A program made the position numbers and the translations under genes. The notes beneath the pieces are model-generated. The model saw only the letters and a list, made by a program, of their open reading frames with translations. It searched no databases and was not told where the DNA came from. Positions 31,231 to 41,270 of a stretch of 64,000 nucleotides of DNA are shown piece by piece. This DNA is from Notamacropus eugenii (Eukaryota; Chordata; Mammalia; Diprotodontia; Macropodidae): the NCBI RefSeq assembly GCF_028372415.1, contig NC_092872.1:551137705-551201704 (forward strand), in the 5' to 3' direction. Within the stretch, counting starts at the first letter, position 1, and each line of letters begins with the position of its first letter.

Positions 31231-31649
31231 TAAAATGTAAATAAATATTGCTGATAATTTCTCAAATAAATAGTAGCCTTAGCATATAAAATTACATTTG
31301 TTTGTGCTTAATTTAAAAAATTGATGTACACATTTACATACACATATAGCAGGGATGATGGAGAAATATTATTGAAGGGTTTTTGTCTTTACTTGCTACA
31401 ATTAAACACTTATGTTTCAGTAAAAGGAGATAATTTAAAAAACCAAACATTCTAACACAATCCAATCCAAAGATATACTAATTTGATACTTATATGCTGA
31501 GGAATGATGGTAGGAAAATATTAAAATTCTTTATTTTTCATAATTAAACCATTATGTTTCTGTAGCAGCAGAAAACTTTGTATGGAGAGTAAAAAACACT
31601 GCAATTCATAACATACAGTAGTCTTGAATCTGAGCCAAGGTGTTTCTGG
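31231..31649. other. AT-rich sequence with an internal ~147-bp duplication
   Basis: Possibly the 5' end region of the hAT element, but no terminal repeat is seen. The block at about 31355-31420 ('gatgatggagaaatatta', 'caattaaacacttatgttt') is repeated in degenerate form at about 31503-31562 ('gatggtaggaaaatatta', 'taattaaaccattatgttt'). Confidence 0.5.
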
Positions 31650-32335
31650 CAACAAATGACAAACACAACCTGTGAGCGAGTAGCAACTCCTCTCCTCTCC
31701 CATTCTGTCCTGTCCTGTCCTGTCCTTCCCGGTGATGTTCTACCCAGAGGAAGGTACACTCTGTGGCCAAAAGCTGCCTTTTTCCTCTGGGTTTACTGGC
31801 TACATCTCTTGCTCAAAGATCAAGCCTCAAACCCAATTCACTCTGGAGCTCATAGACTGTACAACAAGTCCCCACCCACCTAGCACAGAGTGAACGTAAT
31901 TACTGAATAGTAATTGTTTCTCTTTTACCCAGGAACCCTGAGGGTCTTCCCCTCCCAGTTTGATTTTTTTTTTTTTTTGATTAGATGGGCCTTCCCTAGA
32001 GCAACTACTTAAAGAAACCTATTCATTGAATGGGTGTACCTAACTCAAAATGAGAATGCTAAAAGACCTTAGCCTGGGCCATCTTCAGTCATCCTGATGA
32101 ATATCAGGCCTCTGGACCCAGATGGCTCTGGAGGAGAAAGTGAAGCTTTGCATGGCCCTCCCTCACTCAAATCAAAGTCAACTGCAAGTCATGTCAACAT
32201 CTTGATGTCATAGTCCTCTTCTAGAACAAAGGACAAACACAACCTGTGAGTGAGTAGCAATTCTTCTCTCCTATCCTTTCCTCTCCTCTCCTCTCTTCTC
32301 CTCTCCGAGAACGAAGGATAAACACAACACAAAAA
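31650..32335 (+). repeat. RTE-tailed marsupial repeat, partial head-to-tail dimer
   Basis: The block 'gacaaacacaacctgtgag' with the following 'gagtagcaactcctctcc' occurs at about 31655-31702 and again at about 32226-32280, about 572 bp apart. The first unit holds 'ggttctacccagagga'-type sequence, 'agcacagagtgaacgtaat', 'gatgggccttccctagagc', 'cctgggccatcttcagtca', 'agatggctctggaggagaa' and the RTE tail. The second unit is internally deleted and goes from the TCTCC-rich part straight to the tail ('gagaacgaaggataaac', about 32304). Open frames here belong to the repeat. Confidence 0.7.
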
Positions 32336-32734
32336 AGACTCCAAGGCATGGAAGTATATTAGAAAGAGCAAGGAGTTCCCTGCACCAATCAAAACACAAG
32401 TTTGAACCAAAGGCACGCATGTACATATTTGTGCATACAAACACACATACACAAAATTTTTCTCTCACTCCCCCCACCCAACATAAAATATTCCTTGGGC
32501 TAGAATCCACCAAAAGGCATCAACACCAGTGGCACAGACTTATATAGTTACTGAAGTGTGGGGCTCTGCCTACCAACCCCTTACCAACTGTCATGATAAG
32601 CTGACAACCTAGGGACACTGAAGGAAGGGAAGGAGCTGTTTTTTCATACTCTCTGGTCTTATACTATAGCTCTATCCTAATACCACACTACCCCCTTCCC
32701 AAAGTAGCTGGTTGAAAAATAAGACCACTCACAA
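32336..32734. other. Unassigned sequence
   Basis: No repeat or gene recognised beyond a short CA-rich stretch at about 32435-32455. Confidence 0.4.
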
Positions 32735-32860
32735 AATAAAAAATGATAGAACTGGAAAAAACATAGGTATCATCTGTCCAGTGCCTTTATTTTAGTGAGG
32801 AGGAAACTGAAGCCCAGAGAGGGAAAGTTTTCTTGCCCAGTCTTGGGGCTTTTGACTTAA
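32735..32860 (-). repeat. MIR fragment
   Basis: Antisense: 'agtgaggaggaaactgaag', 'cccagagagggaaagtttt'. Confidence 0.6.
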
Positions 32861-33429
32861 CTGCTACTCCTTCTCCCTCATACTATAGGGTCTTAAGGCA
32901 AGAATACAGTAAAAACTAGGTGTTTCACTATAATGTATATTTTTAAAAAGTAAACTATGGGCAGATCAGGTCAGACAATATAGTGAAGATAAAAAAATAA
33001 AGACTGACTTTATTAAAAAGCTTCTTTGTGGTATCAGGCAGGAAACGAAACTGCTTTAAACGGCAAACATTTCTCAATCATTTCATGCACCAGTAATCTT
33101 GGTGATCTTCCCACCCCCAGCCCCTCTAATAAAAAATAGTTCAAATGAACAGATATAGTTGAGACAAGAGGAAGAGAAAACACACATTTTCAGTGACTGT
33201 GTATTTTCGTAATGTCACCTCTGAAGACATGTCCTTGGGGCAGGCAGAGGTACCACCAAGGGGCATATGGTTTTGTACATCAAGGAAGCTGATTCTGTTA
33301 TGTGGTTAATAGTAGACCACTTCTTATGTAGTCAGCAGAGTGTAGTGGAAAGAATGCCAGATTTGGAGACATTTAAAGTGAGAAAGGACCTCTGAAGCCT
33401 GGTCTAACCTAGACCTGAATGGGAAACAC
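32861..33429. other. Unassigned sequence
   Basis: A MIR-head-like scrap lies at about 33335-33375. The rest is not recognised. Confidence 0.4.
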
Positions 33430-33990
33430 TCTTTGCAATGTACTCAGCAGGTGATATTCCATCGTTCAAAGTGTTCATCCATTGAAGGAAAAGCTATTAC
33501 CTACCAAAGCAACCCATTCCATTTTTAGATAGCTCTATGTTTTAGGAAGTTTAGGTCTGAATTTGCATCTTTAAGACCTATTGCTCCAAATTCTGTTCCC
33601 TGGGACCAAGCAGAAAATATCTGATCTTTCTTCCAGGCATGTATCTTCCAATACTTGAAGTTTGCTATCATGTCCTACCTAAGCTTTCTTTTTTCTAGGT
33701 TAAACATTCCAAATTCCCTCAACCAAACCTAATAAAAGTTCTTCATTATTCTCTGGAAGTTCTCCAGAGATAACCTTCCTAAACATATTGCCCCAGGCTC
33801 ACCACAGTACTCTGCATGCAGTCTGACCATGGCAGAGCACAAGACTACCACCTCTAGGCACTGTGTCTATATTAATGTAGCTTAAGGTTGAATTATCTTT
33901 TGTTTTGGTCACCACATCACACTGTCAACCAATAAAGAGAATCCATTAAAATCTCCAAGATCCCTTCCAGCTTCAGTGTTATAAGACTTC
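33430..33990 (-). repeat. CR1-type LINE fragment
   Basis: Antisense CR1 with the full series: 'aaagcaacccattccattt', 'gcatctttaagacctattg', 'tttgctatcatgtcctacc', 'ttctaggttaaacattcca', 'ttctctggaagttctccag', 'ccacagtactctgcatgca', 'ggcagagcacaagactacc', 'catcacactgtcaaccaat'. It is the longest CR1 piece in the window. Confidence 0.75.
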
Positions 33991-33999
33991 TTCCACTTA

Positions 34000-34200
34000 T
34001 GACATTATCTTTCTGAAGTCAGTATCAGCCTTGGTATTCTGTGTTCTAAAGTCCCTTACAAAGTTCTAATGTTGTAGATTTTGAGGTCTCTTTCAGTTCT
34101 GATATTCTAAGTCCCATGTTTTAAAGTCTTTTTGGTTCTAACTTTCTTTGTTTTATGCTTCAAACCATGACCTACTGGTAATGTGGATTGACTTCAGGGA
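34000..34200 (+). repeat. Tandem copies of a CR1/MIR-type terminal tail
   Basis: Units of about 50-60 bp, each with a 'gatattctaagt'-type end and a 'ctttcagttctgat' or 'ccttccagcttcagtg' core, follow one another in diverged form. A related 'ccagctataatattctgtg' with ATTCTATG repeats occurs at 34365-34425. Confidence 0.5.
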
Positions 34201-34204
34201 GTCT

Positions 34205-34353
34205 ATTAATCTTAGATGGGGAAAAAAAATTACATTCTTATTTTCATTAACCTCTAATGGAAATTTAGTATTTCTTTAATTATAAATTTTAAAAAAATTC
34301 TGAGTAAGGATCTACTGGAAAGAAGGGTTTATGATACAAAAAAGGTTAGGAAC
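34205..34353 (+). mobile_element. hAT MITE fragment
   Basis: It shares with the element at 3015-3238 the series of AT-rich centre, 'gatctactggaaagaaggg' and the end 'aaaaaaggttaggaactc'. The interior 'cctctaatggaaatttagt' is better preserved here. Confidence 0.6.
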
Positions 34354-34425
34354 TCTTTTCTAAAGGTTTTTCCAGCTATAATATTCTGTGATTCTTTGAT
34401 TCTATGATTCTATGACAAAACCTGG

Positions 34426-35600
34426 AGATCTGCCTGAAGCTACAGCCTGAACCCATCATTTTAGATTTCTGATCTTAAACTCTCTTATTTTGTCAGCCAA
34501 GATGGATTTATTGTTACTTCTGAGGTTTTTTTTTTTTGTTTTCATTAGTTTAATTAGTTTTCATTGTTCTTTCTGGAATATTTCTAGTTTCACTTCTAAT
34601 ATCTTTTTTTCTCTACCACATAAACATTCACGCCAAACTTCTTGTCTTGCAAATTCTTTTTTTCCCAAAATCACTTTGTTGGATCTTTGTTCAACTGAAT
34701 CTATCCCTCCTTTAAGAAAAATGTTTTCTGTATCTATAGAAGGAGTATTCTGAGTGAGCCATAAATTAATATTGCTGTAACTCTATGATAACATGACATA
34801 GGTAGCATGGAGAAGAGAGGCCCCATGGTATAGTGCAATGAATTTAAGCCCTTTCAGTTAGGAAATCTGGTTTAGAATTATGTCTCCTCCTTTTACTATA
34901 TGTATTATGATAGACCTGCCAGCCCTCTTAAGTTGTAGTAGTTGTGGCTTCTTGTAAAAAAGGATAATAAAATGTAGGGAGGTTCAACACCTTGGGAAAG
35001 TTATTGTTGGCTGTAGTTACATGTGAAAGGCAGTCAGGTATAACAAAGGAATTGAGGTGCAGGGTGATAGCCTCATGGTAGCTATCACCATCTACAAATA
35101 GCTTCCTGTCTATTTTTTATTTTTTGCCTTTGTCCAGCTATTCCATTCTTTTCTTAGGAAACTGAGTGTATGTTAAAGCAGGAGACAATAGGAAGGAAGG
35201 GAGTGGAGAAAATTTGAAGTATCTCAGACCCATACAGCTCTGTGAGGTTTGATGATATCCACTGAAATAGTTTGAAGGGGAAAACAAGTTCTCAATCTGG
35301 AATTATGTAGTTAGACAGGAATTGCTAACTTTAAATCAGAAAGAAACTTGGGGTAAGGACATAGATGCTGCTAGCAGGAGGAAGTAGTTAAAAAGATAGA
35401 CTAAATGTCCATGGGGTCCAATTTACCTGTTAGCTGTTCTGTGCTATGAAAGAGGTTGGCTCAAGGGGCTATGATTTGGGGAGTTTACAGGCCTATTTTG
35501 ATGGAGCGAAAGCCACTTTTCCTGAGTCCAGTGGATGGTTGTGTGAGGGCTCTGCTTTTCAAAAAGAGTTGAAGCCAAAAATGACAGATCCAATACCTTT
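34426..35600. other. Mostly unassigned sequence
   Basis: A weak MIR-like head lies at about 34830-34920. I recognise nothing else in this stretch, and the 87-codon frame at 34490-34753 is T-rich low-complexity translation. Confidence 0.4.
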
Positions 35601-35604
35601 TAAT

Positions 35605-35720
35605 GAATGAAAAAATATTAATTAGGTGCTGACTATGTGCCAAGTACTCTGTTAAATAATAAAAATATAAGAATGTCCCTAAGCAGCTTATTTTCAAACA
35701 GGAGGAGAAAATGAGGAGTC
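35605..35720 (-). repeat. L2-type LINE 3' end
   Basis: Antisense terminus: 'aattaggtgctgactatgt', 'gccaagtactctgttaaat'. Confidence 0.6.
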
Positions 35721-36490
35721 GTGGCCAGGGAACTGTGCTTTACTTAGAGAAGCCACAGGGTGAGTGACTATACTTATGGGGTAATTGTTTGACATCCGCT
35801 TTCCAAATATGGTAGTATGATATTGTTTGGTTTGATTACTGTTCCCAGAACTAGAGGTGGTAGGGGTGGGGATAGCAGAGGCAGAGCAAGATAGCTGTAG
35901 CAAGGACATGGCAGTAATAGTTCTGCTAGTTCTGGGTCAGGCTAGTCATGGTGATTGTTCACTAGTCAAAGCCATGGACCAAAGGGTAGAGCTGGAGTTG
36001 GAGTTCTAAATGGGAGGGAGAAACTACAGTGCTGAATCCTGGTGGGAAGATTTCTGGGGAGCAGCAATGGGGAGAGTGTAAGAGAGAGTCACAGATGGGG
36101 AATATCAGAGACACGATGTGCCAGTTGGTGGGAATCAGTGGAAGTGTGACAGTCCATTGAGTAACATTGGTGATACAGAAGCTAGTGGGGAATAGGCCAG
36201 GAGAGGGGAGTGAAATGTCATGGCCAGAAGACTGTGTTGGAAGCATCAGGCTCTGTGCATGTGCCTGGCTATATGTGTTCTTTTTAAGTGTGCCCCTTCG
36301 TGTGTGTGTGTGCTAGCCACTTGTGTTTCCAATGTAGATACCTATCTAGATGTGTTCCCATATATATTCATTAATTTCCCCTTGCTGGTGTGTATATTTG
36401 TAGAAGAGTGGCCTATGTTGCTGGGAGAATATGCTATTACTATCCGTTTCTTATTATGGTATTTCATTAAATGCCTATTATTTGAACAAA
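35721..36490. other. Unassigned sequence
   Basis: Minus-strand open frames at 35694-35909 and 35962-36246 have Ser/Pro-rich translations with no recognisable domain. No repeat family recognised. Confidence 0.4.
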
Positions 36491-36690
36491 GTAAACAAAG
36501 GATGCGAAAATTTGGGATATCTACCCCAAATATTCACACGGACTATCTGTGCCCGACCTGTGGTAGAGCATTCCAAGCTCATATTGGTCTGATCAGCCAC
36601 AGTCAGACACACTGAAATTTCACTTTATCATAGTGATGTCAGTTTTGGCTCTCTTTGAAGACGAAGGACAACAACCAACCAACCATTGTT
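36491..36690 (+). mobile_element. RTE-like LINE 3' end encoding a C2H2 finger
   Basis: The plus-strand frame ends HTDYLCPTCGRAFQAHIGLI then SHSQTH and stop (about 36535-36615). The spacing C-x2-C-x12-H-x3-H is a perfect C2H2 finger. IGL.SH.RTH endings are known at the C-terminus of LINE polymerase proteins. After the stop come about 70 bp ending 'gaagacgaaggacaacaac', the terminus shared by the RTE-tailed SINEs in this window. So this is the end of a LINE, not a host zinc-finger gene. The clade (RTE or a relative) is inferred. Confidence 0.7.
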
Positions 36691-37084
36691 TGAACACATG
36701 GTGTCCTCTGACTGACTAGGAAAAGTAAATCCATCAGTAGGGTCTTTGGGAGCTGTGGTTGTGAGTAGCTAACAGCTCACAGAGTACATTGAACCTGGGG
36801 TAACTTTTCTGGGAGCCTGTGCATGAGGGGACAGAATGCTACAAATATTTGGATTGTTTACCTCATAGTGTTTTGAAGGAAAGTGTTTTGTAAACATTAA
36901 AGTTCTACAGAAATCTGAGTTATTAACAAAATTTTAACCCCTGAATAACATGTAAATGATATTCCTTTTTTTCTTCCATTTAAAACTTTTTATAGCCTTT
37001 TGAGGGTTATAGACAAACTACAGTGAGAACAATTGGATGGCAGCTAGGTGATCTCAAGGACCTCAATAAACCATGTAGTAGAAG
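36691..37084. other. Unassigned sequence
   Basis: No gene or clear repeat. A short 'ggcagctaggtgatct' at about 37028 could be a SINE-head scrap. Confidence 0.4.
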
Positions 37085-37405
37085 CCCAGAGAGGAGAAGT
37101 AACTTCTCCAAGGACCATAAGACCTCAGGACTGGAAGGAACCTCAGAGGCCATATAGTCTAACCCCCTCAATTTACAGATGAGGAAACTGAAGCCCAAGA
37201 GATTAACTGACTTGCCTAAAGTTACACAAGTAGTAAGTGTCAGAGCTGAGATTTGAACTCAGGCTCTCTGATTACAAATCCATTACCTATTATACCACAT
37301 TGCCTCTAAGGGTTACCCTGGTAATAAGTGAAAGTCAGGATTTGAACTCAGGTCCCCTAACTCCAAATTCAGCTGTGTTTCCACTGTACTGCTTTCTGTC
37401 ACAGA
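37085..37405 (-). repeat. MIR with partially duplicated head
   Basis: Full antisense MIR at 37085-37315 ('caatttacagatgaggaaa', 'gacttgcctaaagttacac', 'gagatttgaactcaggctc'). A second, partial copy of the last block follows at 37325-37405 ('caggatttgaactcaggtc', 'ccccta'). Confidence 0.75.
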
Positions 37406-38149
37406 AGGGATTCTTGCCCAGGTACTAGTTGCTCTTTTCCAACTCTCAGAATCTGTAATTTGGTGCAATTTGATGAAAATTCTTGCTAGCCTCCTTTAAA
37501 CAGGCCTCATTTTTATCATCTGATTACTTAGTATCCCTGTCTTTTTTTTAAAAGCACTTAAATTCAACATTCTAACCATGTAAAAGGCATTTCAGAGAGT
37601 GGAACACAGGGAGTGTTCATAGACTCTAATAGCAGGGAGGAAACTTAATGATCACCCCATCTGAGTCTCTCTTTTATGTATCAAAGGCACACAGGCCTGA
37701 CTGAGATCAAGAGGGTGAGAGAGTTTCCTTCTCTCTTGCTTTTCTATAAGCTGATCATAAGTGGGTTTGAGGGCAGTTTTTCTTTGACTATTGAAAATAA
37801 GTGGCTGCTTAGGTGCTGCTATTGTATAAACATTCTAAACAATGGTGGCTTGTGTAGCCTAATATAACTTCAGCGGCTCATATTTCTCCATAAATGGCTC
37901 ACTGGTTGATGGGCTGGTTAATGTTCTTCCTTGTTTCAATCAATCTGATTATTTTAATACTCATCATGCTTGTGATTCCTTGTTTGATAAAAGCCCAACG
38001 GTTAAGGGGGAAGTATTCGTCATCTCAGCACCTGGTTTCTGGAACAAAGTACTCACCTCCCAGCTGTATCAGCCACTTCAAAATAACCTTTGTTCATGTA
38101 TGTCTGAAAGTCCTTGCGTCTACATCATGCCCCACATAAGCAGAAGGCA
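37406..38149. other. Unassigned, repeat-poor sequence
   Basis: No repeat recognised. Plus-strand frames at 37894-38240 stay open for about 80 codons each without recognisable protein features. Confidence 0.4.
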
Positions 38150-38290
38150 GATAATTTTAGGCCAGAAAGGCTTTAATAGGTTGACAGAGGTTTACCTAGA
38201 AGGTTTACCTAGAAGGAAGCCTGAAGATCATTTAGTCTAAGCCTTTGATAAGCAAGTGAGGCCCAGGGGATTGAAATGATTTAAGCTAGA
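38150..38290 (-). repeat. MIR fragment with 13-bp tandem duplication
   Basis: Diverged antisense MIR ('gcaagtgaggcccagggga'). A unit TTTACCTAGAAGG is repeated in tandem at about 38191-38216. Confidence 0.5.
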
Positions 38291-38489
38291 TCTTATGTTT
38301 GGAAAATGGCAGAATACATTTACTTTTTCTCTTTACCTGGCATTCTTTCTGCGATACTCTGCCCAAGGCCTATTTGGGCAGGGGAGGAGGCATGGCTTCT
38401 TCATTTACATTGGCAGCTGGGAGGTCAAAGAAAATGGTCTATTTTAATGTTTTATCAGTTCTCTAAATGGATAATATGATAACACACTT

Positions 38490-38633
38490 TAAATCATTCA
38501 GAGCTGGAAGCAACCGTAGAGATCTGTCAGTTCAGTCTCCCTTATTTTACATGTAGGCCCTGAGTGGAGAAGTGACAAGATAACAGTGAGTGATATGCAG
38601 AACCTAGTGCCACACCCATAGTGCAATGGGTGG
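38490..38633 (-). repeat. MIR fragment
   Basis: Antisense: 'cattcagagctggaagcaa', 'ttattttacatgtaggccc'. Confidence 0.55.
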
Positions 38634-39442
38634 CCATCCACACTGTAGTTTCTTTTTTTTTGAGATAATTTTTTTATTATTTTATTTTAAACTTAAATGT
38701 TGAAACTTAAATACACAGTAAGAAAAGAAAAAGAAACATAACATAAACTTAAATACAAAATAAGAAAAAAAGCATTGATTGCCATGTGTACCGCAGAATG
38801 TAAGAGAAGACTGAAAATATACAGCAATAAATTTCCATTTCAAGAAAGCCTATGTCATAAATACACATTGTGTTCAGACCTGTCCAAATTTTGCTTCCTT
38901 GTAAGTTTTCTTTTGTTCTCTGTTGTGCAGTTTTCACTTTGTTCTTTTTTCCCTCCTTTTGCCCTCCCCTTCCCTAAGAAGGCTACAATTAAGCTTGGAT
39001 ATACATACATATATGTATATTTATGTACACATACATATATACACACATACAAACATATACATACATATATACCTACATACATGCACTTAGATACACACAC
39101 ATTTATATATACATATATATACACTTAGAGATCTGTAATCATACTCATATAGACAAATACATTCATGTGCATCTATGTAAGACTATACTTGTTTGACTTC
39201 TGTTTCTCTGAGGGTGGATAAGATCTTCCTTCATAAGTCCAGATCTTTCCATATTTTTCTAAGTCCACCAACTCATCATTTCCTATACCACAACAATATT
39301 CTAACCTTATACTAACTAGTTATTTTAAAAAAGTCTAAAACAATATTGAGTAATATGGCTGACATATAGTGTAGTTGCCCTATTTTCCTCTTTTGATTAA
39401 ATCCATTTTACCTTTAAATTTGTCCATCCACACCATAGTGTC
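38634..39442 (-). mobile_element. 5'-truncated L1 3' UTR with target-site duplications
   Basis: The insert is about 38653-39423. It starts on the plus strand with a T-rich run (antisense poly-A) and carries the antisense 3' UTR of an L1 subfamily: 'aaacttaaatacacagtaa', 'gtaccgcagaatgtaagag', 'ttttccctccttttgccct', a CATA/TATA tract at 38997-39125, and 'gggtggataagatcttcct'. Flanks repeat: 38634-38652 and 39424-39442 match at 16 of 19 positions (ccatccacac shared start). The microsatellite creates the open frames seen here. Confidence 0.8.
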
Positions 39443-40053
39443 TCACCCTTCTTATGAGGACCTTCTAGATGCCCATTTCCTCTCTGGGCTGGCTTACTCA
39501 TTCAACCTACCTTCACATTGGCAGGCCTAGCTTCACCTAGAAAGACTACCACAATGTGACCACACTCACCCTCTTTCAGCATCTTTTGGTGTAATGCTGT
39601 TCAGGGGCGCATACTTTCCTAACTTACTATTTTAGTTTTTAAGCACCCACTTATGTGCTCTCATTTACCTGCATTTACATAAAACAGTCACTCATAGGGA
39701 TGACACTTTTAGATCTTAACCATAGCCACTTATTTAACAATAAGGCAAAAAATAAAATACAAAAACATGAAACCACCCCCCAGCCACTCATATATTAAAA
39801 TAAATGCAAGAATAATGAATATATCCTAATCCACATGTAAATCTGAGCATTTGCCAGGGAGAATGGGTACAAACTTATAGAAACCTGGGAGTGATCCCAT
39901 GAATGATGAAAATCCATATGCTTAGGGCAGCTCACAACTTTGGTCTGCGGACTTTGATGTCATCAGTTCATTCGGGAGCTTTGTGCCATACAGAGTTGCT
40001 TTCATACTCACTGCCGCCCTTCTGCTTCTCATTGCTCTCCAGCAGCGCAGACC
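39443..40053. other. Unassigned sequence
   Basis: No repeat or gene recognised. It is AT-rich with a few short A and C runs. Confidence 0.4.
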
Positions 40054-40230
40054 ATTTTTGCTGTTCAGTCGTTTCAATCCTGTTCAACTCTGTGACCAGA
40101 TTTGGAATTTTCTTGGCAGAGGTACTAGAGCAGTTGTCCATTTCCTTCTCCAGCTTATTTTTCAGATGAAGAAACTGGGGCAAACAGGGTTAAGTGACTT
40201 ATTCAGGGTCACATAGCTAGTAAATATAGC
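40054..40230 (-). repeat. tRNA-headed SINE with BovB/RTE-like tail (head missing)
   Basis: Antisense copy that stops before the tRNA head: 'ttgctgttcagtcgtttca', 'tgtgaccagatttggaatt', 'ttttcttggcagaggtact', 'ccatttccttctccagctt', 'aaacagggttaagtgactt', 'gggtcacatagctagtaaa'. Confidence 0.85.
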
Positions 40231-40854
40231 TCTGAAAAAGTACCAGCTCTTAATTTGGATAGCAGTTCCCCCAAGCCAGAACACTGTAATGCTTGTTAGG
40301 CTGGTTCTTTCTGACCAAAGCAAACAAAACCAGTTAACTCTTCACTTACCAGTATTTTGTGTTATCCAGTTCGCTGTTCTTTTCTTTCTCTTCGTCAAAA
40401 TCTGTATTTCCCTTTTTCTGCTTTTCCTTTTCAAGCCAGAATGGGAAGTAAAGAACAGTAGCCACTTTGGAGATGCTTCACCTCTCTTAAATTCCAGGTA
40501 ATGCTGAAAAGGAGGGGTAAAAACGAAACCTTTTTTCAGGAACCTTCAGGCTCTCTTCAGAGGATCAGGAATCCTGGAGCTGAGGGCTTCTGTCAGATGA
40601 CTCCTCCAGCTACCATCTCTTCACACAACTCCAACGGAACTGGCCTTTCTATCTCTTGCTGAGTCTTTATTCTCCTGCCCATTTTTGACCCTCCCACACA
40701 GTTTTCTTTGACCTTTTAATTACCCTTCAAATGACTCAAATTGGTTCCTCCTGATACTCGATAGCTTATCTTTCATTTGTAACACAGGTTCTGGGTTCAC
40801 TGTCCCATCTCTTCCAAGTGCTAGATGGTTGGTTTCCTAAAGAGTGAATGGTTA
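40231..40854. other. Unassigned sequence
   Basis: No repeat family or gene recognised. Confidence 0.4.
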
Positions 40855-41270
40855 CTAATCCTTTGTTTTTGAAGAGGACCAGTGACATCATGGGATGATG
40901 TCTTGACTTGTGTGTGGATTGAAGTGAGGCAGAGTTGCCCAACGTCATCAACCTCTCTCTTCCAGAATCATGAAGTCCAGTGGCAAGACAAAAGTCAAGA
41001 TAACAGGCAATGGTCCAGGAAGTAGTGGATGGCTTTGGCAGCTTTGATGTCTAAATCACTGATAGGTTTGAGGCCTCTTAGTTATTCTCAACCTGGTTTA
41101 GCTTGTCTGCCAAGACAGTTTACCAGGGCATGGCCTCTGCACATGCTGCAGTTTCTTGGAGCCACAGGTGAGTGTTGAGTGCCAGGTGGACACCAAAGGT
41201 GAATGAGCAGCTCTGAACAGGTCTCAGCAAGCCCTCACACCATAGGTGCTAGTCCTCCTTCTGAACACCC
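40855..41270 (-). repeat. RTE-tailed marsupial repeat (third copy)
   Basis: Antisense copy of the family at 21345-21778 and 31650-32250: 'tttttgaagaggaccagtg', 'atgggatgatgtcttgact', 'gccagtggcaagacaaaag'-type sequence, then diverged body. Confidence 0.65.

Noticed and set aside
36220..36615. 131-codon frame with a C2H2 zinc finger, possibly a host zinc-finger gene
   Set aside because: Only one finger at the very end, no linker or array, and directly followed by the RTE-type terminus. It is a LINE end.
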